From: JALYOC01 sp036675345
GTDB taxonomy: Bacteria; Myxococcota; Myxococcia; Myxococcales; Myxococcaceae
Assembly: GCA_036675345.1 (NCBI GenBank)
Contig: JAKFFE010000018.1
Span: forward strand, 62,001 to 126,000
Length of the DNA stretch: 64,000 nucleotides
Reading direction: 5' to 3'
Shown: piece after piece, positions 46,787 to 54,705 of the stretch
Layout of the letters: every line of letters starts with the position of its first letter
Numbering within the stretch: position 1 is the stretch's first letter
Made by a program: the position numbers and the translations under genes
Notes under the pieces: model-generated
The model's input: only the letters and a program-made list of their open reading frames with translations
Databases searched by the model: none
What the model was told of the DNA's origin: nothing

Positions 46787-47470
46787 GTGCGACCTTCCCT
46801 GCTTGGCCCCACCACCCAACTGGTCACTGCCCTGCTGCTGGCCGGCTGCGCCACCGTCCCCTCCCCTCCGGAGCCTCCCCCCATGGATTCCCCCATCGTC
46901 CAGACCGGCGCCGAGGTCCTGCGGCGCCGCGCCGCCGAGGTGCTCCCGGAGCAGATCGCCACCCCGGAGTTCCAGGCGCTGGTGGAGCAGATGATCGCCG
47001 CGATGCGCGCCGCCCCCGGGGTGGGGTTGGCCGCGCCGCAACTGGGGGTCCCGCTGCGGGTGTTCGTGGTGGAGGACCCGGCCTCGCTGCAGGGATCACT
47101 GCAGCCCGCCGAGCTGGCGGAGCGGGAACGGGTGCCGGTCCCGGTGAGGGTGTTCATCAACCCGGTGGTGCGGCCGCTGGGAGAGGAGCAGGTGACCTTC
47201 TTTGAAGGTTGCCTCTCGGTGAATGGCTTTTCCGCCCTGGTCCCCCGCTTCCGGGAGGTGGAGGTCACCGCCCTGGATCAGCACGGGCAACCGGTGACCT
47301 GGCGCGTCCACGGCTGGCCGGCGCGGATCCTCCAGCACGAGCTGGATCACCTCAACGGCACCCTGTACCTGGACCGGATGCACACCCGGACCTTCGGGAC
47401 CAGCGACCAGCTCAAGCAGCGCTTCGCCGGGAAGCCGATCGCGGAGATCCTCAAGGCGTTCGAGCTGTGA
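46787..47470 (+). CDS. def: Peptide deformylase with apparent lipoprotein signal
   Basis: The three deformylase motifs are intact: GVGLAAPQLG, EGCLSV (Cys142) and HELDH (His184, Glu185, His188), so it should bind a metal and remove N-formyl groups. From GTG 46787 (GGGGGG just before it) the product is 227 residues and begins with a hydrophobic leader ending LLLAGC (Cys21), a good lipobox, followed by a Pro-rich tether. Deformylase normally acts in the cytoplasm on nascent chains. An internal ATG (46883, Met33) would give a normal cytoplasmic enzyme, so both forms could exist. It follows recX by 29 nt. Confidence 0.9.
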   Translation: MRPSLLGPTTQLVTALLLAGCATVPSPPEPPPMDSPIVQTGAEVLRRRAAEVLPEQIATPEFQALVEQMIAAMRAAPGVGLAAPQLGVPLRVFVVEDPASLQGSLQPAELAERERVPVPVRVFINPVVRPLGEEQVTFFEGCLSVNGFSALVPRFREVEVTALDQHGQPVTWRVHGWPARILQHELDHLNGTLYLDRMHTRTFGTSDQLKQRFAGKPIAEILKAFEL

Positions 47471-47493
47471 GCCCCCGCTCGGCTCCGGGGCGA

Positions 47494-48336
47494 TCACCGG
47501 AAGGTGTTGCAGGCCTCCACCGTGCCCTGCTTCAGCCCGCGCTGGAACCACTCCATCCGCTGGGCGGAGGTGCCGTGGGTGAAGGACTCCGGAGTGACCC
47601 GGCGCCCCGCCTCCTTCTGCAGCCGGTCGTCACCGATGGCGGAGGCCGCGGCCAGCCCCTCCTCCACGTCACCGGGCTCCAGCATCTGCCGCTCGCGCTG
47701 GGCGTAGTGCGCCCAGACCCCGGCGAAGCAGTCGGCCTGCAGCTCCACCTGCACCGACAGCGCGTTGCCCCGGGCCTTGTCCATCCGCCGCTGCGCGGCC
47801 TGGGTCTGCTCGGAGATCCCCAGGAGGTTCTGCACGTGGTGGCCGATCTCGTGCGCCACCACATAGGCGTTGGCGAAGTCTCCCGCGCCGCCCATGCGGG
47901 CCAGCTCATTGAAGAAGGAGAGGTCCAGGTACAGCTGCTGGTCGGCGGGGCAGTAGAACGGCCCCACCGCCGCGCTGGCGCCGCCGCAGGCGGACTGCAC
48001 CGCGCCGGTGAAGATCACCAGCCGGGGCTCCTGGTACTGGACGTTCTGTCCCGCCAGCAGCCGGGGCCAGGTGTCCTCGGTGTCCGCCAGGATCACCGAG
48101 ACGAACTCCTTGAGCTGCTCCTCTTCCGGGCTGCCCACATAGGCCTCTCCCGATCCGCCCTGCCCCTCCTCCACCGGGGGGCCCTGCTGCATCCCGCTCA
48201 GGTCCACGCTCTGACCGGTGAACAGGTAGAACAGCACGCCAATCAGGGTGAGGAGGCCGCCACCGGCCAGCGCCGGGCCTCCGCGACCGCGACGGTCAAT
48301 CACGTTTCCGCTGCGTCTTCCGGTTTGCCACTTCAT
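47494..48336 (-). CDS. YpfJ-like neutral zinc metallopeptidase
   Basis: The 280-residue protein has an N-terminal arginine-rich segment and one membrane helix (GGLLTLIGVLFYLFTG, about 26-41), then a periplasmic domain with TWPRLLAGQNVQYQEPRLVIF, CGGASAAVGPFYCPADQQLYLD, the zinc site VAHEIGHHVQNLLG and QVELQADCFAGVWAH. These are all hallmarks of the putative neutral zinc metallopeptidase family (YpfJ/PF04228). The substrate is unknown. It is convergent with the deformylase gene. Confidence 0.93.
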   Translation of the reverse strand: MKWQTGRRSGNVIDRRGRGGPALAGGGLLTLIGVLFYLFTGQSVDLSGMQQGPPVEEGQGGSGEAYVGSPEEEQLKEFVSVILADTEDTWPRLLAGQNVQYQEPRLVIFTGAVQSACGGASAAVGPFYCPADQQLYLDLSFFNELARMGGAGDFANAYVVAHEIGHHVQNLLGISEQTQAAQRRMDKARGNALSVQVELQADCFAGVWAHYAQRERQMLEPGDVEEGLAAASAIGDDRLQKEAGRRVTPESFTHGTSAQRMEWFQRGLKQGTVEACNTFR

Positions 48337-48399
48337 GAGCCCAAGCTAGGCAGCAAGCCCCTACGCTTGAAAGGCCCGCCTGCCTGTTTGCTTCCCAGG

Positions 48400-48900
48400 T
48401 CACCCGGGAGGGGCGGGTTCGGAGCGGATCGCCACCAGCACGTAGTCGCGAGCGCCGCGGGGCCGATGCACTGTCACCTCCTCGCCCACGCCGCGCCCCA
48501 GCAGCGCCTGGCCAATCGGTGACTCCACGCTGATCCAGCCGGCGCGGACGTCCACCTCGTCCGGCCCCACCAGCCGGTAGGTGACGTGTTCACCGTCTTC
48601 ATCCTCCAGCTCCACCCAGGCGCCGAAGAAGGCGGCGTGGGTGGAAGGCGGAGAGTCGACCACCGTCACCGAGTCCAGCACCTCCACCCCCACCGCGATC
48701 TTCGCCTCCAGGTCGGCCCGGGCGGCCTGGTCGGCGGTGCTTGGAAGCGCCGCGAGCGCGGCCCGCGCCTCCTCCAGTTCGCCCACCCACCGCCGATGGC
48801 CCTCCGGGGTGATGTAGCGCTGCTCCGCCCCCGGCCGTCGCCCGGCGCGCGCGCTGGGTTCGACGGTGGCGGCGTCCTCGTTGACGAAGGCCTTGGACAC
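48400..48900 (-). CDS. GreA/GreB-family transcription elongation factor
   Basis: The 166-residue protein has an N-terminal coiled-coil segment (ITPEGHRRWVGELEEARAAL to DLEAKIAVGVEVLDSVTVV) and the C-terminal FKBP-like domain (YRLVGPDEVDVRAGWISVES, SPIGQALLGRGVGEEVTV) of Gre factors, which rescue backtracked RNA polymerase. I chose GTG 48900 because the product then begins SKAFVNED, matching the conserved SKAF start of GreB-type proteins; ATG 48957 is the longer option. It is divergent from the small transcription unit at 49.0 kb. Confidence 0.88.
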   Translation of the reverse strand: MSKAFVNEDAATVEPSARAGRRPGAEQRYITPEGHRRWVGELEEARAALAALPSTADQAARADLEAKIAVGVEVLDSVTVVDSPPSTHAAFFGAWVELEDEDGEHVTYRLVGPDEVDVRAGWISVESPIGQALLGRGVGEEVTVHRPRGARDYVLVAIRSEPAPPG

Positions 48901-48972
48901 GTCCGGAAGATAGGTGCGCCGAGGCGCTTCTCCTACCTGGTCGCCTGCCCAGCGCACCGCCAGGCTGACTGG

Positions 48973-49001
48973 CTGGCGCGCCGGTTTGCCGGCGTTATCA
49001 T
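48973..49001 (+). promoter_or_regulatory. Candidate promoter with palindrome for the small transcription unit
   Basis: TATCAT (48996-49001) matches five of six -10 bases; CTGGCG (48973-48978) is a weak -35 at 17 bp. Between them lies the perfect palindrome CGCCGGTTTGCCGGCG (48979-48994), a possible operator. A start near 49008 would give a leader of about 23 nt before the TTG codon. Confidence 0.45.
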
Positions 49002-49030
49002 CGGTCCCGCTGTCGAAAGGAGGTGGTGAC

Positions 49031-49081
49031 TTGCACAGTTACGCAACGGTCATCACCCCCGCTGGAGCCGAGCGGTCGTAG
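49031..49081 (+). CDS. Candidate 16-residue small ORF with near-ideal ribosome binding site
   Basis: AAAGGAGGTG (49016-49025) is fully complementary to the 3' end of 16S rRNA and stands 5-6 nt before TTG 49031. The frame reads (M)HSYATVITPAGAERS and stops at 49081. An intrinsic terminator follows at 49112, so promoter, ribosome binding site, short ORF and terminator make a transcript of about 150 nt. It could encode a small or leader peptide, or be a regulatory RNA whose binding site mimics an SD. No homologue is known to me. An overlapping GTG frame (49023) stays open past the terminator and is less likely. Confidence 0.45.
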   Translation: MHSYATVITPAGAERS

Positions 49082-49111
49082 AGCCGGTCATACGCGGTGG
49101 GTGAAGCCTTA

Positions 49112-49159
49112 CCGGGCCCGTCGAACCCCAGTGGTGGGTGCGGCGGGCCTGGTTTTTTT
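49112..49159 (+). terminator. Intrinsic terminator of the small transcription unit
   Basis: CCGGGCCCG (49112-49120) and CGGGCCTGG (49144-49152) form a 9-bp stem with one G-U pair, directly followed by seven T (49153-49159). The loop carries its own small CCCC/GGGG-type helix. This is the best canonical plus-strand terminator in the window. Confidence 0.85.
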
Positions 49160-50513
49160 AGCGCGGTCCGGGGAGCGGGCGCAGCACCGCGGGGATCACC
49201 CGCGGGGCCTGGGCCTCGGAGACCTCCGCGGCCACCGCCTGCACCGACTGGGACTGGGTCACCTCCGCCACCTCTTCGGCGGGCGCGACCTCCGCCGGCC
49301 GGACCTGGGCCACCTGCGGGGGCTCCCCGAACCCGGGCGGGAGCCGGCGCGGAGGCACCTGCACCGCCGGCGGGATCGGACAGCGGGTGCACGGCCCGCG
49401 CAGTGGCACCCTCAGCACCTGGGAGATCCGCAGGAAGCTGCTGCTCATCCGGTTGGCCTTCTTGATCGAGCTGACCGTGGTCCCGTACCGGACCGCGATC
49501 CCGCCCAGGGTGTCCCCCTTGCGGACCCGGTGCATGCGCAGGTTCTGCTCCGGCCGCATCGCCAGCAGCGGCGCCACCCGGCGGCCCAGCTCCTGGGCGC
49601 GGGGGTTGTAGAAGCGGACGTGGAAGTGGTCCCGGTGGCGCCGGGCGTGCCGGATGATCGACTGCGACCCGGCGCGGAACAGCGAGTCCAGCCAGGCCTT
49701 GTCCTCGCCCGCGGTCAGGGCGTGGTCGTAGATCACCTTCTGGACCCGCCGGTCGACCAGGATCATCTGCACGTCGGTGTGGGTGACCAGGGCCTTGATC
49801 AGCGCCCAGTTCCGCGCCACGTCGATGTACTTCTCCCGCTCCCGCGCGCGGATCGTCTCCGCGGTCGGATAGTAGAAGCCCAGATCCACGTCGCGCCCGT
49901 TCTGGTGGCTCTTGTGCGGCCGCAGGTGTCCGCCCTCGGCGCCCGACAGCTGGTTGACCCGCAGCGGGGGCGCGTCCGGATGAACCCGCTTCACTTCGGT
50001 GATCGCGGCGATCACCGCCTCCACCGTCTCCCGCGTGGCCCAGGCCTTCTCCGGCTGGACCACCACGTAGCCCTCCCCGGGAGGGAACTGGTAGGCGTTG
50101 ACGATCCGGCCCTCGTCCACGAAGCCAATGGAGATCGACCCCAGCGCGTCGGGGGTCTTGGCCCACAGCTCGGTCAGCTCCGGGTCCGACAGCTCCGCCG
50201 AGTACCGGAGCCCGTTCTCCACAGAACCATCGACCTCGTGGGATTCGCCCTCGTCCTCCGAGGGCTCGGCCAGCTCATCCTCCTCGGAGGAGGTCAGCCC
50301 ATCGGGGATCTCCGGCTCCGGGAGCGCCGCCGCCACGACCACCGGGGTCGCTTCCGCCGCCGCCACCGGCAGCTGGGCCGGCGGAGCGGAGGGCCCCTCC
50401 AGGGGCGCGGAGGGCGGCAGTTGCCCGGTCGGGAGGGAGTTCCGGACCGGAGCGGGCGCGGTGGCACAGGCACACAGCGCGGCGAGAGTGAGGAGACCGA
50501 CAAATCGAATCAT
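49158..50513 (-). CDS. MepA-like murein endopeptidase lipoprotein with LysM domain
   Basis: The 451-residue protein begins with a signal sequence (MIRFVGLLTLAALCAC, probable lipid anchor at Cys16). A Pro/Ala/Glu-rich region (about 20-100) is followed by a penicillin-insensitive murein endopeptidase domain (LSGAEGGHLRPHKSHQNGRDVDLGF, zinc ligands His and Asp, and HRDHFHVRF) and a LysM peptidoglycan-binding motif (HRVRKGDTLGGIAVRYGTT). It should cut peptidoglycan cross-links in the periplasm. The C-terminal 90 residues are a low-complexity Pro/Glu/Val tail. Start ATG 50513. Confidence 0.9.
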   Translation of the reverse strand: MIRFVGLLTLAALCACATAPAPVRNSLPTGQLPPSAPLEGPSAPPAQLPVAAAEATPVVVAAALPEPEIPDGLTSSEEDELAEPSEDEGESHEVDGSVENGLRYSAELSDPELTELWAKTPDALGSISIGFVDEGRIVNAYQFPPGEGYVVVQPEKAWATRETVEAVIAAITEVKRVHPDAPPLRVNQLSGAEGGHLRPHKSHQNGRDVDLGFYYPTAETIRAREREKYIDVARNWALIKALVTHTDVQMILVDRRVQKVIYDHALTAGEDKAWLDSLFRAGSQSIIRHARRHRDHFHVRFYNPRAQELGRRVAPLLAMRPEQNLRMHRVRKGDTLGGIAVRYGTTVSSIKKANRMSSSFLRISQVLRVPLRGPCTRCPIPPAVQVPPRRLPPGFGEPPQVAQVRPAEVAPAEEVAEVTQSQSVQAVAAEVSEAQAPRVIPAVLRPLPGPR

Positions 50514-50714
50514 TGCTTCCCAGACCACACGGTTCGAAGGGTGCGCGGACAGTCGTAACCCCGGGCAGTCAGCGCGGATGCAGTGTACCCGGCAGTTGTC
50601 GATCTTCCGAAACCGCGGACCGGACGGTGTGGCTGTTCGTCTGCTAACCCCGACCGTGGGCGTGGGTGGATTCCACCCCGCGCGGCAGCCTTGACCCACG
50701 GAAGGAGACACCCG

Positions 50715-51092
50715 ATGCACCACAGTCGACTGGTCGGATTCGTCATCGATTGCCAGGGAGGTGACCTGGAGCAGGCCACCCACTTCTGGGCCCGCGCGCT
50801 GGGCAAGGAGGTGAAGACCCCGGAGCCGGAGAGTCCCACCTACCGCGAGCTGAAGACCGCGCCCGACGAACCGGTCCTGCTGCTGCAGCAGGTGGATCAC
50901 CCCAGCCGCGTCCACCTGGACATCGAGACCGACGACGTGGAGGCGGAGGCCACCCGGCTGGAGGGGCTGGGCGCCAAGCGGATCGCCAAGGTCCAGACCT
51001 GGTGGGTGATGGAGGCGCCCACCGGCCACCGCTTCTGCGTGGTCCGTCCCCAGCGCCCGGAGACTCTGGCCTCGCGGGGCAACGTCTGGTGA
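50715..51092 (+). CDS. VOC-family (glyoxalase-like) protein
   Basis: The 125-residue protein has two beta-alpha-beta-beta-beta halves: LVGFVIDCQGGDLEQATHFWARALG and HLDIETDDVEAEATRLEGLGA, ending with the GHRFCVVRPQ strand. VOC proteins include glyoxalases, dioxygenases and resistance proteins; the metal-site residues here do not identify a substrate. A GGAAGGAG ribosome binding site lies 7-8 nt before ATG 50715. It ends just before a terminator hairpin shared with a convergent gene. Confidence 0.88.
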   Translation: MHHSRLVGFVIDCQGGDLEQATHFWARALGKEVKTPEPESPTYRELKTAPDEPVLLLQQVDHPSRVHLDIETDDVEAEATRLEGLGAKRIAKVQTWWVMEAPTGHRFCVVRPQRPETLASRGNVW

Positions 51093-51108
51093 CCCCGAAG
51101 CGCGTCTG

Positions 51109-51149
51109 AAAAAAAACGGCCCCGTGACTCGCCAAGGAGCCACGGGGCC
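51109..51149 (-). terminator. Intrinsic terminator of the repeat-lipoprotein gene
   Basis: GGCCCCGTG (51118-51126) and CACGGGGCC (51141-51149) form a 9-bp stem, with an inner CTC/GAG helix. On the minus strand it is followed by eight U (A-run 51109-51116), 24 nt after the stop of the minus-strand gene. It may also end the plus-strand VOC transcript. Confidence 0.9.
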
Positions 51150-51172
51150 AGGAACGGAACGAACCGCGCGGT

Positions 51173-52738
51173 CTACATGCGCGACTTGGGCTGCCGGGCG
51201 CTGGGGACCGGAGCAGGCGCCGCCGGCTGGGTCGCCGCCGGAGCGGTCCCGGAGGCGGGCGCGGTGGTCCCGGTGGTGGTGGTGGACGCCGGCTGGGTGG
51301 CAGCGGGGGCCGGAGCGGCCGGGGCCTGGGTGGCCACCCCGGTGACCGGGGTGTCCAGCCGGGTCAGGCCCAGGAAGGTCCCCGGCGCGCGGCCCTCGGC
51401 GGCCTCGGTGTTCAGGCGCACCGCGGCCAGGGTCTGGCTGTTGAGGTTCAGCTCCCGCTGGGTGAACAGGTCGCGCAAGGAGACCTCCACCCGGCCAATC
51501 TCCTCGTTGCCCTTCTCCTGGAACACCCGGAAGGAGACGCGGCGATCATCAAAGGCGTTCCCGGCGATGGTGAACTCACCCTCGAACAGCGCGTAGGCGC
51601 CCTGGCGGGCCGCCGTCTCCAGCCGCATCCCGTCGGGGAGGATCGCCTCCACCTTCAGGTTGGGGCGGTTCTCGTAGGGCAGATCCAGCGCCGCCTGGGA
51701 GGCGCCGGAGAAGTTGTTCTTCGCCAGCGCGTTGCTCATCTGCTGGGAGATCCGGAAGAACAGCGGGGTGGTGGTGCCGATCCAGGAGCTGCCGTCCAGC
51801 CGGGTGGGCTGCAGCAGCACCGACCGCAGCGAGACCTTGTAGGTACGGAAGCGGACGCGATCCAGCATCTCCGCGGCCCGGCCGTCGTCCTTGCCGGTGT
51901 TCACCGCCTCGCGCAGCGCGGCCTCGGCGGAGGGCCAGTTCTTGGCGGTGATCGCCTCGTCGGCGGCGATCAGGGTGGCGGTGTACTTCACCAGCGGCAG
52001 GGCGCGGCCGTTGGGGCGGACCTTCTCCGCCTCCAGGTAGGCCGCCTGGGCGGTGCGGAAGTCGTTCTTGTGCAGCGCATCGTCACCACGGCGGGCCTCG
52101 TCCTCATAGAGGGCCAGCAGGTGCCGCTCCCGATCGTCGGTGACCGCGCGGACCGCGTCGCGGTAGCTGCCGTCCAGCCCGGTGAGCAGCTCGTAGAGCT
52201 GGATCGACTCGTCGTACTGGCGGTTGTTGCGGAGGCGCTCGGCCTCCACGCTGGCCCCGGCCACGATCTCCTGCTGCGCCAGCCGGGTCTGCTCGATCAC
52301 GCCCGGGTCGGAGGACTCGCGCGACTTGGAGAGCAGGCTCAGCGCCTCCTGGTAGCGGTTCTGGGCGGCGGCGGAGCGGGCGTTGTTCACGCTGGCCAGC
52401 GCCTGCTGGGTCACCGAACGCTGGCGCAGGGCCACCGCCTCGGCGTGGACCGGGTCCAGCTGGAGGACGAACTCCGCCTCACCCCGGGCACAGTCGTAGT
52501 TCTGCATCCGCTCGCAGCCCTGCGCCTTCTGCCAGGCGTCCGCCACGGCGGCCGCGCGGGCCTGGTCGTGCTTCTCCTTGAGTCCCGGGGTCTCCGGCTT
52601 CTCCGCCAGGGCCTGGCGATAGGAGCCGTACGCGGTCTTCCAGTCCCCCACCGCGGCGGCGCTGTCGCCGACCTTCTCGTGAGCCACACACCCGGTAAGC
52701 AGCATCGCGCTCACCAGCACCACTACGGCATTTCGCAT
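51173..52738 (-). CDS. Lipoprotein with TPR-like helical repeats
   Basis: The 521-residue protein has a lipoprotein signal (MRNAVVVLVSAMLLTGCVAH, Cys17) and then about 300 residues of TPR-like helical pairs (for example AVGDWKTAYGSYRQALAEKP, AAQNRYQEALSLLSKSRESS, NRQYDESIQLYELLTGL). A beta-rich domain (about 330-450) and a Thr/Ala/Pro-rich tail follow. It probably sits on the inner or outer membrane and organises an envelope complex; no specific function can be given. GAGAGG lies about 8 nt before ATG 52738. It ends at a strong terminator and forms a single-gene unit. Confidence 0.82.
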   Translation of the reverse strand: MRNAVVVLVSAMLLTGCVAHEKVGDSAAAVGDWKTAYGSYRQALAEKPETPGLKEKHDQARAAAVADAWQKAQGCERMQNYDCARGEAEFVLQLDPVHAEAVALRQRSVTQQALASVNNARSAAAQNRYQEALSLLSKSRESSDPGVIEQTRLAQQEIVAGASVEAERLRNNRQYDESIQLYELLTGLDGSYRDAVRAVTDDRERHLLALYEDEARRGDDALHKNDFRTAQAAYLEAEKVRPNGRALPLVKYTATLIAADEAITAKNWPSAEAALREAVNTGKDDGRAAEMLDRVRFRTYKVSLRSVLLQPTRLDGSSWIGTTTPLFFRISQQMSNALAKNNFSGASQAALDLPYENRPNLKVEAILPDGMRLETAARQGAYALFEGEFTIAGNAFDDRRVSFRVFQEKGNEEIGRVEVSLRDLFTQRELNLNSQTLAAVRLNTEAAEGRAPGTFLGLTRLDTPVTGVATQAPAAPAPAATQPASTTTTGTTAPASGTAPAATQPAAPAPVPSARQPKSRM

Positions 52739-52943
52739 TTCGCCGACCTCTCGAAGGGTAGAAGCACGCTGACCGACAAGCCCGACGGACGAGCGAGCAG
52801 GCGCGATATTCCAGCCACCGCGCACGCGAGGCATTAGAGCGCGCCGTGACAATTCCGTCCACGCTGCCGCCAGGTTCGGTCGCCCCCTTTCCTGACGAGG
52901 AATCAGGCGGGTGCGACCTGGACCTACGTTCCGGGGAGAGCGG

Positions 52944-53294
52944 CTAGTTCAGATACCGGGGGCGGGCCGGGGGGAGGGGGTCCTCGCCGCGGGAGATCAG
53001 CTCCAGCCCCTGGCGGGTGAGCAGGAAGCGCACCATCCCGGAGCCGCGCTCGGTCTCGAACTCCGCCTCGAAGGCCGGACCGGAGATGCTGCCCAGGACC
53101 AGATCCTTGCGCAGGTTGCGCACCGTCCCGGAGAGCAGATCGCCTGCCACCTTCTCGGAGACGCCGTCCTTCCGGTACAGGTCGTAGGCCGCCTGGTGCA
53201 GCACCATCGCCAGGGTGGGGGTCAGCGGCTGCGTGCTGGAGAGCACGGAGATCAGCACCCAGTAGGGCGGGTCGGCTTCACGTTCGGCGGACAT
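52944..53294 (-). CDS. Hypothetical protein, 116 residues
   Basis: A soluble protein without signal or membrane segment. It has helical stretches (TLAMVLHQAAYDLYRKDGVSEKVA) and an acidic beta-like part (AFEAEFETERGSGMVRF). I do not recognise a family. It follows the TPR membrane-protein gene by 49 nt on the same strand and is probably the last gene of that set. Confidence 0.6.
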   Translation of the reverse strand: MSAEREADPPYWVLISVLSSTQPLTPTLAMVLHQAAYDLYRKDGVSEKVAGDLLSGTVRNLRKDLVLGSISGPAFEAEFETERGSGMVRFLLTRQGLELISRGEDPLPPARPRYLN

Positions 53295-53343
53295 CGTGCG
53301 GCCATCCTAACGGGGCCTCCTCCCGGGCACCCGGAATTACCGT

Positions 53344-54054
53344 TCAGCCGGCCGCGCCCAGTTGGGCGGAGGCGAAGTCGGCGGCGGCGCTGGCCGGATA
53401 CCGCCGCACCACGTGGCGATACAGCTTCTGGGCGGAGGCCGGATCCTCCAGCCGCTCCGCGTAGAGCCGGGCCAGGATCACGCACGCCCGCGCCGCCTCC
53501 GGCTCGTGCGGCCGCAGCGACCCGGCCAGCTTCAGCGCCCGCACCGCCTCCGACAGTCGGCCTCTCGCCGCCGCCCGCTGGCCAATCGCCACCAGCTCCG
53601 CGGTGGGCCGGGCGCTGGCCAACTCGTCGCTCTGGGCGGCGAAGGTCCCCAGTTGCTGCTCCAGCGGATCCAGCTCGGTGAAGGAGGTCACCTCCATCGG
53701 CGAGGAGGGCAGCTGGGGGTCCAGCTCCACGAAGGCGGGGCGCGACCGAGGCGGGATCACCGGCGCGCGCGGCCGGCGGATCCCGTCCGGAGCCACCCCG
53801 GGCAGCGCCGGGATCCGCTGGTCGGGCCGGAACTCCAGGCCCAGCCGATCGGACCGGGCGGACATCACCAGCCCGGCCAGACGGGCGAAGAGCAGCACCG
53901 CGTAGAGGGCAAAGACGTTCATCGGCAGGGCCAGTGCGCGCGCGCCCTCGTCCGCCATGAAGGTGCCGGCGCCGATCCAGAACAGCATCAGCGAGCAGGT
54001 CACCACCGAGAGCAAGGCCAGCAGCGCGTAGTCGCGCCCCAGCCCGCGGATCAT
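53344..54054 (-). CDS. Membrane protein with C-terminal TPR-like repeats
   Basis: The 236-residue protein has two N-terminal membrane helices (about 10-30 and 42-62), a short Pro-rich linker and a helical C-terminus with TPR-like pairs (AVRALKLAGSLRPHEPEAARACVILARLYAERL, then SAQKLYRHVVRRYPASAAADFASAQL, each quoted in part only as pattern). Its ATG overlaps the upstream stop by 4 bp (ATGA), so it is translated together with the B-box-type protein. The function is unknown. Confidence 0.75.
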   Translation of the reverse strand: MIRGLGRDYALLALLSVVTCSLMLFWIGAGTFMADEGARALALPMNVFALYAVLLFARLAGLVMSARSDRLGLEFRPDQRIPALPGVAPDGIRRPRAPVIPPRSRPAFVELDPQLPSSPMEVTSFTELDPLEQQLGTFAAQSDELASARPTAELVAIGQRAAARGRLSEAVRALKLAGSLRPHEPEAARACVILARLYAERLEDPASAQKLYRHVVRRYPASAAADFASAQLGAAG

Positions 54055-54698
54055 CCGCCAGAGGGTGGAGGGGGAGAGGGCGCGCAGCAGCCCATCCCCC
54101 GTCCCAGCGCCAGCACCCAGGCGGGGATCACCAGTGCCAGGGACAGCACCAGCGCCCAGGCCCGGGGATCCTCATCCGCGCGGCGCTCGAACCTCAGCTC
54201 CCGGGTCAGCCACCACACCGCGGCCACCACCCACCAGGTGAGCGCCATCATCCGCAGCGCCGGCCAGAGCAGGTCCTCCTTGAACCGGATCGACGCTCCG
54301 GAGTACCCCACCCGGTCCGCGCCCTTCCAGGCGGCCTGGAGCACCGCGAAGAACAAGAACCACAGTCCGGTCAGCAGCAGCGCGAACACCCCTCCGGAGC
54401 CCGCCGCCGGCAGCTTCCAGGCCAGATGGACCAGCGCCCAGACCCCCACCAGCAGGGCCAGGGTGATCCAGCCCACGTCCACCCGCAACGACAGCAGGAA
54501 CAGCTGGCCAAAGGACTCCTGCGATCCGGGAACGGTGAGCACCGCCGCCCGGCCATCGCAGGGGACGCAGACCTCGAAGGCGGAGACCCCCACCGGCTGG
54601 GCGGCGGTGCAGGCCGGGCACAGGGTCCGGCCGCAGTCCTCGCAGCGCCAGCCGGCGGCGGAATCCGGGTGCTCCGAACAGCGGGGCCGGCCGTTCAC
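54051..54698 (-). CDS. Membrane protein with N-terminal B-box-type zinc finger
   Basis: The 215-residue protein starts with CSEHPDSAAGWRCEDCGRTL and a following CPAC, plus CVPCDG: a B-box/zinc-ribbon arrangement of Cys/His. Five hydrophobic segments follow (about 65-90, 100-125, 140-165, 185-205), of Yip1-like spacing. Start GTG 54698 is 7 nt after the fatty-acid hydroxylase stop, so the genes are coupled. Such zinc-finger membrane proteins are common in myxobacteria and without known function. Confidence 0.75.
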   Translation of the reverse strand: MNGRPRCSEHPDSAAGWRCEDCGRTLCPACTAAQPVGVSAFEVCVPCDGRAAVLTVPGSQESFGQLFLLSLRVDVGWITLALLVGVWALVHLAWKLPAAGSGGVFALLLTGLWFLFFAVLQAAWKGADRVGYSGASIRFKEDLLWPALRMMALTWWVVAAVWWLTRELRFERRADEDPRAWALVLSLALVIPAWVLALGRGMGCCAPSPPPPSGG

Positions 54699-54705
54699 GG
54701 TTGGC

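Noticed and set aside
47472..47492. GCCCC/GGGGC hairpin between deformylase and YpfJ genes
   Set aside because: A 5-bp stem with a mismatch is expected by chance in DNA of this GC content.
48970..48992. Possible sigma-54 promoter (CTGGCGCG and TTTGCC)
   Set aside because: The spacing between the GG and GC elements is 11 instead of 10 by my count, so it does not meet the strict consensus.
49060..49150. tRNA-like stretch in the small transcription unit
   Set aside because: D- and T-arm-like words are present but no acceptor stem or anticodon arm can be formed; the terminator explains the last hairpin.
49023..50558. Long plus-strand frame from GTG 49023
   Set aside because: The GTG directly abuts the SD, the frame runs through the intrinsic terminator, and the rest is antisense to the MepA/LysM gene.
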